Shown here: in pieces, positions 11,918-14,099 of the stretch
Numbering within the stretch: position 1 is the stretch's first letter
Layout: every line of letters starts with the position of its first letter
NCBI GenBank assembly: GCA_964346395.1
Contig: CAYFUT010000067.1
Coordinates: 1-14,099 of the forward strand
DNA from: CAYFUT01 sp964346395
GTDB taxonomy: Bacteria > Bacillota > Halanaerobiia > Halobacteroidales > Halobacteroidaceae
DNA length: 14,099 nt
Direction: 5' to 3'
The notes under the pieces: generated by a model
The model's input: only the letters and a program-made list of their open reading frames with translations
Databases searched by the model: none
What the model was told of the DNA's origin: nothing
Translations under genes and position numbers: made by a program

Positions 11918-14014
11918 ATGCCCAGACAGTATCCATTAAAGAAAACTAGAAATATTGGCTTAATGGCACATATTGATGCAGGAAAGACAACTGCTACGGA
12001 ACGTATTTTATTTTATACGGGCCGAACACATAAAATAGGCGAAACTCATGACGGCGATTCAGAGATGGATTGGATGGATCAGGAGAAAGAACGAGGTATT
12101 ACGATTACTTCAGCAGCTACTACTTGTGAATGGAAAGATCATAGAATTAATATTATAGATACGCCTGGACACGTGGACTTTACTGTTGAGGTAGAGAGAT
12201 CTCTGCGGGTTCTGGACGGAGCAATTGGTATCTTTTGTTCCGTAGGGGGCGTAGAACCGCAGTCAGAAACTGTTTGGCGGCAGGCAGATAAGTATAATGT
12301 GCCGCGAATTGCTTTTGTAAATAAGATGGATAGAACGGGAGCTGACTTTTTTAATGTTCTAGAGATGATGGACAATAGAATTGATGCTAATCCGCTGGCT
12401 ATTCAGCTTCCAATTGGGAAAGAAAAAGATTATCGGGGTTCTATTGATTTGATTGAAATGAATGCTATTTTGTATGATGAGCCTGATGATGAGTTAGGAA
12501 TTGACTATGATGTAGTAGATCTTGAGGAAGCTGATATTCCTGATGATTTAAAAGAGCAAGCGGAGGAGTATCATGAATTATTGTTAGAGGCAGTAGCTGA
12601 TGTAGATGAAGAACTGATGATGAAATACCTTGAAGACGAAGAAATTACAGCCGATGAAATTAAGGAAGCGGTTAGACAGGGGACAATTGAGAATGAATTT
12701 ACTCCTGTAATGTGTGGTTCTGCTTTGAAAAACAAGGGAATTCAGCCGTTGATTGATGCGGTTATTGATTATTTACCAGCGCCGGTAGATGTACCGCCAG
12801 TGGAAGGAATTCATCCGGATACAGAAGAGACAGTTACTCGGCCGGCTGAAGATGACGCACCATTTTCTGCATTGGCATTTAAGATTATGACTGATCCTTA
12901 TGTTGGTAAACTGGCTTTCTTTAGAGTTTATTCTGGAATTTTAGAGTCTGGTTCTTATACCTATAATTCAACTAAAGAGGAGAAAGAGAGAATTGGCCGG
13001 ATAGTACAGATGCATGCCAATAAACGGGAAGATAGAGAGCAGGTATATGCTGGTGACCTGGCAGCAGCGGTCGGGTTAAATAATACTGCTACCGGAGATA
13101 CATTGTGTAATGAAGATAATCCTGTCATTTTAGAATCTATGGAGTTTCCGGAAACAGTAATTGATGTAGCTATTGAACCTAAAACCCAAAGAGATAGTGA
13201 TAAATTAGGAGAAGCACTCCAAAAGTTAGCGGAAGAGGATCCAACTTTTAATGTTAAGACTGATGAAGAAACGGGGCAGACAATTATTTCCGGAATGGGT
13301 GAACTGCACCTAGAAGTAATCATTGATCGCTTAACAAGAGAGTTTGGAGTCGAAGCTAATATTGGAGAACCGCAGGTAGCTTACCGCGAGACTATTACTC
13401 AGAAGGCAGAAATAGAGGGAGAATTCATCCGTCAGTCCGGTGGTCGAGGACAGTACGGCCATGTGATTATGGAAATTGAGCCGTTAGAAGACGGGGAAGG
13501 ATTTGAATTTGAAGATAATATTTATGGAGGAGTAATTCCTAAAGATTATATTGGTTCAGTAGAAGAAGGAGTTAAAGATGCGTTAGATAATGGTTATTTA
13601 GCTGGTTATCCGATTATTGATGTGAAGGTAGCACTGAATGATGGTTCGCACCACGAAGTAGACTCTTCCGAAATGGCTTATAAGATTGCTGCTTCGATGG
13701 CAATTAGAGATAATTTACACAAAGCTAATCCAGTTTTGTTAGAGCCAATTATGGATGTAGAAGTAACAACTCCTGATGAGTATATGGGAGATGTAATCGG
13801 CGATATTAATAGCCGTCGGGGAGAAGTAGAAGGTATGGAACAAAAAGGAAGTGCGCGAGTAGTAAGAGCTTATGTACCTTTAGCAGAAATGTTCGGATAT
13901 GCGACTGATTTAAGATCTACAACTCAGGGACGAGCGCAGTATGTAATGCAGATGGATCACTACGAAAAAGTGCCTGATAATATTGCTAAAGAAATTATTG
14001 AGGAGTCAGAATAA
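11918..14014 (+). CDS. fusA: Elongation factor G
   Basis: A 698-residue EF-G, the GTPase that drives translocation of tRNA and mRNA and, with RRF, ribosome recycling. GTP-binding motifs: AHIDAGKT (17-24), ERGITI switch I, DTPGH (81-85) and NKMD (135-138). GELHLEV and the domain IV segment GGRGQYGHVIMEIEP are present, as is the closing QMDHYEKVPDNIAKEII. ATG 11918 is preferred: GGGGGTG (11905-11911) lies 6 nt upstream and MPRQYPLKKTRNIG is the family start; GTG 11909 lies in the binding site. Part of the G' region is very acidic (about 165-215, rich in Asp and Glu). It follows rpsG by 30 nt and leads into tuf. Confidence 0.98.
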   Translation: MPRQYPLKKTRNIGLMAHIDAGKTTATERILFYTGRTHKIGETHDGDSEMDWMDQEKERGITITSAATTCEWKDHRINIIDTPGHVDFTVEVERSLRVLDGAIGIFCSVGGVEPQSETVWRQADKYNVPRIAFVNKMDRTGADFFNVLEMMDNRIDANPLAIQLPIGKEKDYRGSIDLIEMNAILYDEPDDELGIDYDVVDLEEADIPDDLKEQAEEYHELLLEAVADVDEELMMKYLEDEEITADEIKEAVRQGTIENEFTPVMCGSALKNKGIQPLIDAVIDYLPAPVDVPPVEGIHPDTEETVTRPAEDDAPFSALAFKIMTDPYVGKLAFFRVYSGILESGSYTYNSTKEEKERIGRIVQMHANKREDREQVYAGDLAAAVGLNNTATGDTLCNEDNPVILESMEFPETVIDVAIEPKTQRDSDKLGEALQKLAEEDPTFNVKTDEETGQTIISGMGELHLEVIIDRLTREFGVEANIGEPQVAYRETITQKAEIEGEFIRQSGGRGQYGHVIMEIEPLEDGEGFEFEDNIYGGVIPKDYIGSVEEGVKDALDNGYLAGYPIIDVKVALNDGSHHEVDSSEMAYKIAASMAIRDNLHKANPVLLEPIMDVEVTTPDEYMGDVIGDINSRRGEVEGMEQKGSARVVRAYVPLAEMFGYATDLRSTTQGRAQYVMQMDHYEKVPDNIAKEIIEESE

Positions 14015-14045
14015 CCAAACAATTTAAGAAAGAGGAGGATAAACA

Positions 14046-14099
14046 ATGGCAAAAGAGAAATTTGAGCGGAATAAGCCGCATATTAACATTGGAACGATT
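14046..14099 (+). CDS. tuf: Elongation factor Tu, N-terminal end (partial, second copy)
   Basis: The first 18 codons, MAKEKFERNKPHINIGTI, are present; the gene runs off the right edge just before the GHVDHGKT P-loop. The match to the EF-Tu N-terminus (MAKxKFxRxKPHxNIGTI) is exact in pattern. AGGAGG (14033-14038) lies 7 nt before ATG. The gap from fusA is 31 nt with no promoter or terminator, so this copy is the last visible gene of the str operon (rpsL-rpsG-fusA-tuf). How similar it is to the copy at the left edge cannot be judged, since the two visible parts do not overlap. Confidence 0.97.
   Translation, partial: MAKEKFERNKPHINIGTI

Overview
The window is the tuf-rpmG-secE-nusG-rplKA-rplJL-rpoBC-rpsLG-fusA-tuf cluster of a low-to-moderate GC, Gram-positive-type bacterium. 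Every gene is on the + strand. Gene order, AGGAGGTG-type ribosome binding sites, the zinc-ribbon L33, the compact RNA polymerase beta subunit and the TTG-initiated rpoC all point to Bacillota. Many proteins carry acidic residues where relatives are neutral or basic (six Glu in the L12 hinge, five Asp in NusG, acidic L11, L1, L10 and EF-G). This suggests a salt-adapted anaerobe of the Halanaerobiales type, which is an inference.

Layout: (1) 1-55 is the 3' end of one tuf copy, closed by a strong terminator (122-168). (2) A promoter at 188-216 starts rpmG-secE-nusG-rplK-rplA. This run is tightly packed and carries an L1-binding-site look-alike just before rplA. (3) A promoter at 2421-2449 opens an L10-leader attenuator (to about 2698) ahead of rplJ-rplL, which end at a terminator (3714-3747). 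(4) A third promoter (3769-3797), bracketed by two related inverted repeats, starts a leader of about 310 nt with extensive predicted base pairing ahead of rpoB-rpoC. (5) A fourth promoter (10854-10882) and a hairpin leader precede rpsL-rpsG-fusA-tuf. The window stops 18 codons into the second tuf.

The proteins are ordinary core machinery: protein export (SecE), transcription elongation (NusG), the L1 stalk, L11 and the L10-L12 stalk, RNA polymerase beta and beta', 30S proteins S12 and S7, and the elongation factors. Nothing encoded here looks like a new protein system.

The unusual content is non-coding. A 112-nt hairpin built from 7-nt repeats sits inside the L10 leader, between its protein-binding domain and its terminator. 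It lies where both alternative folds of the attenuator could still form. The rpoB leader holds a 20-bp stem and a segment that can pair with either of two partners. Two TATTG...CAATA inverted repeats lie over the -35 and start site of the rpoB promoter. The four convincing promoters share a TGn extended -10 and a 17-bp spacer. All RNA folds were worked out by hand from base pairing; no energies were calculated.
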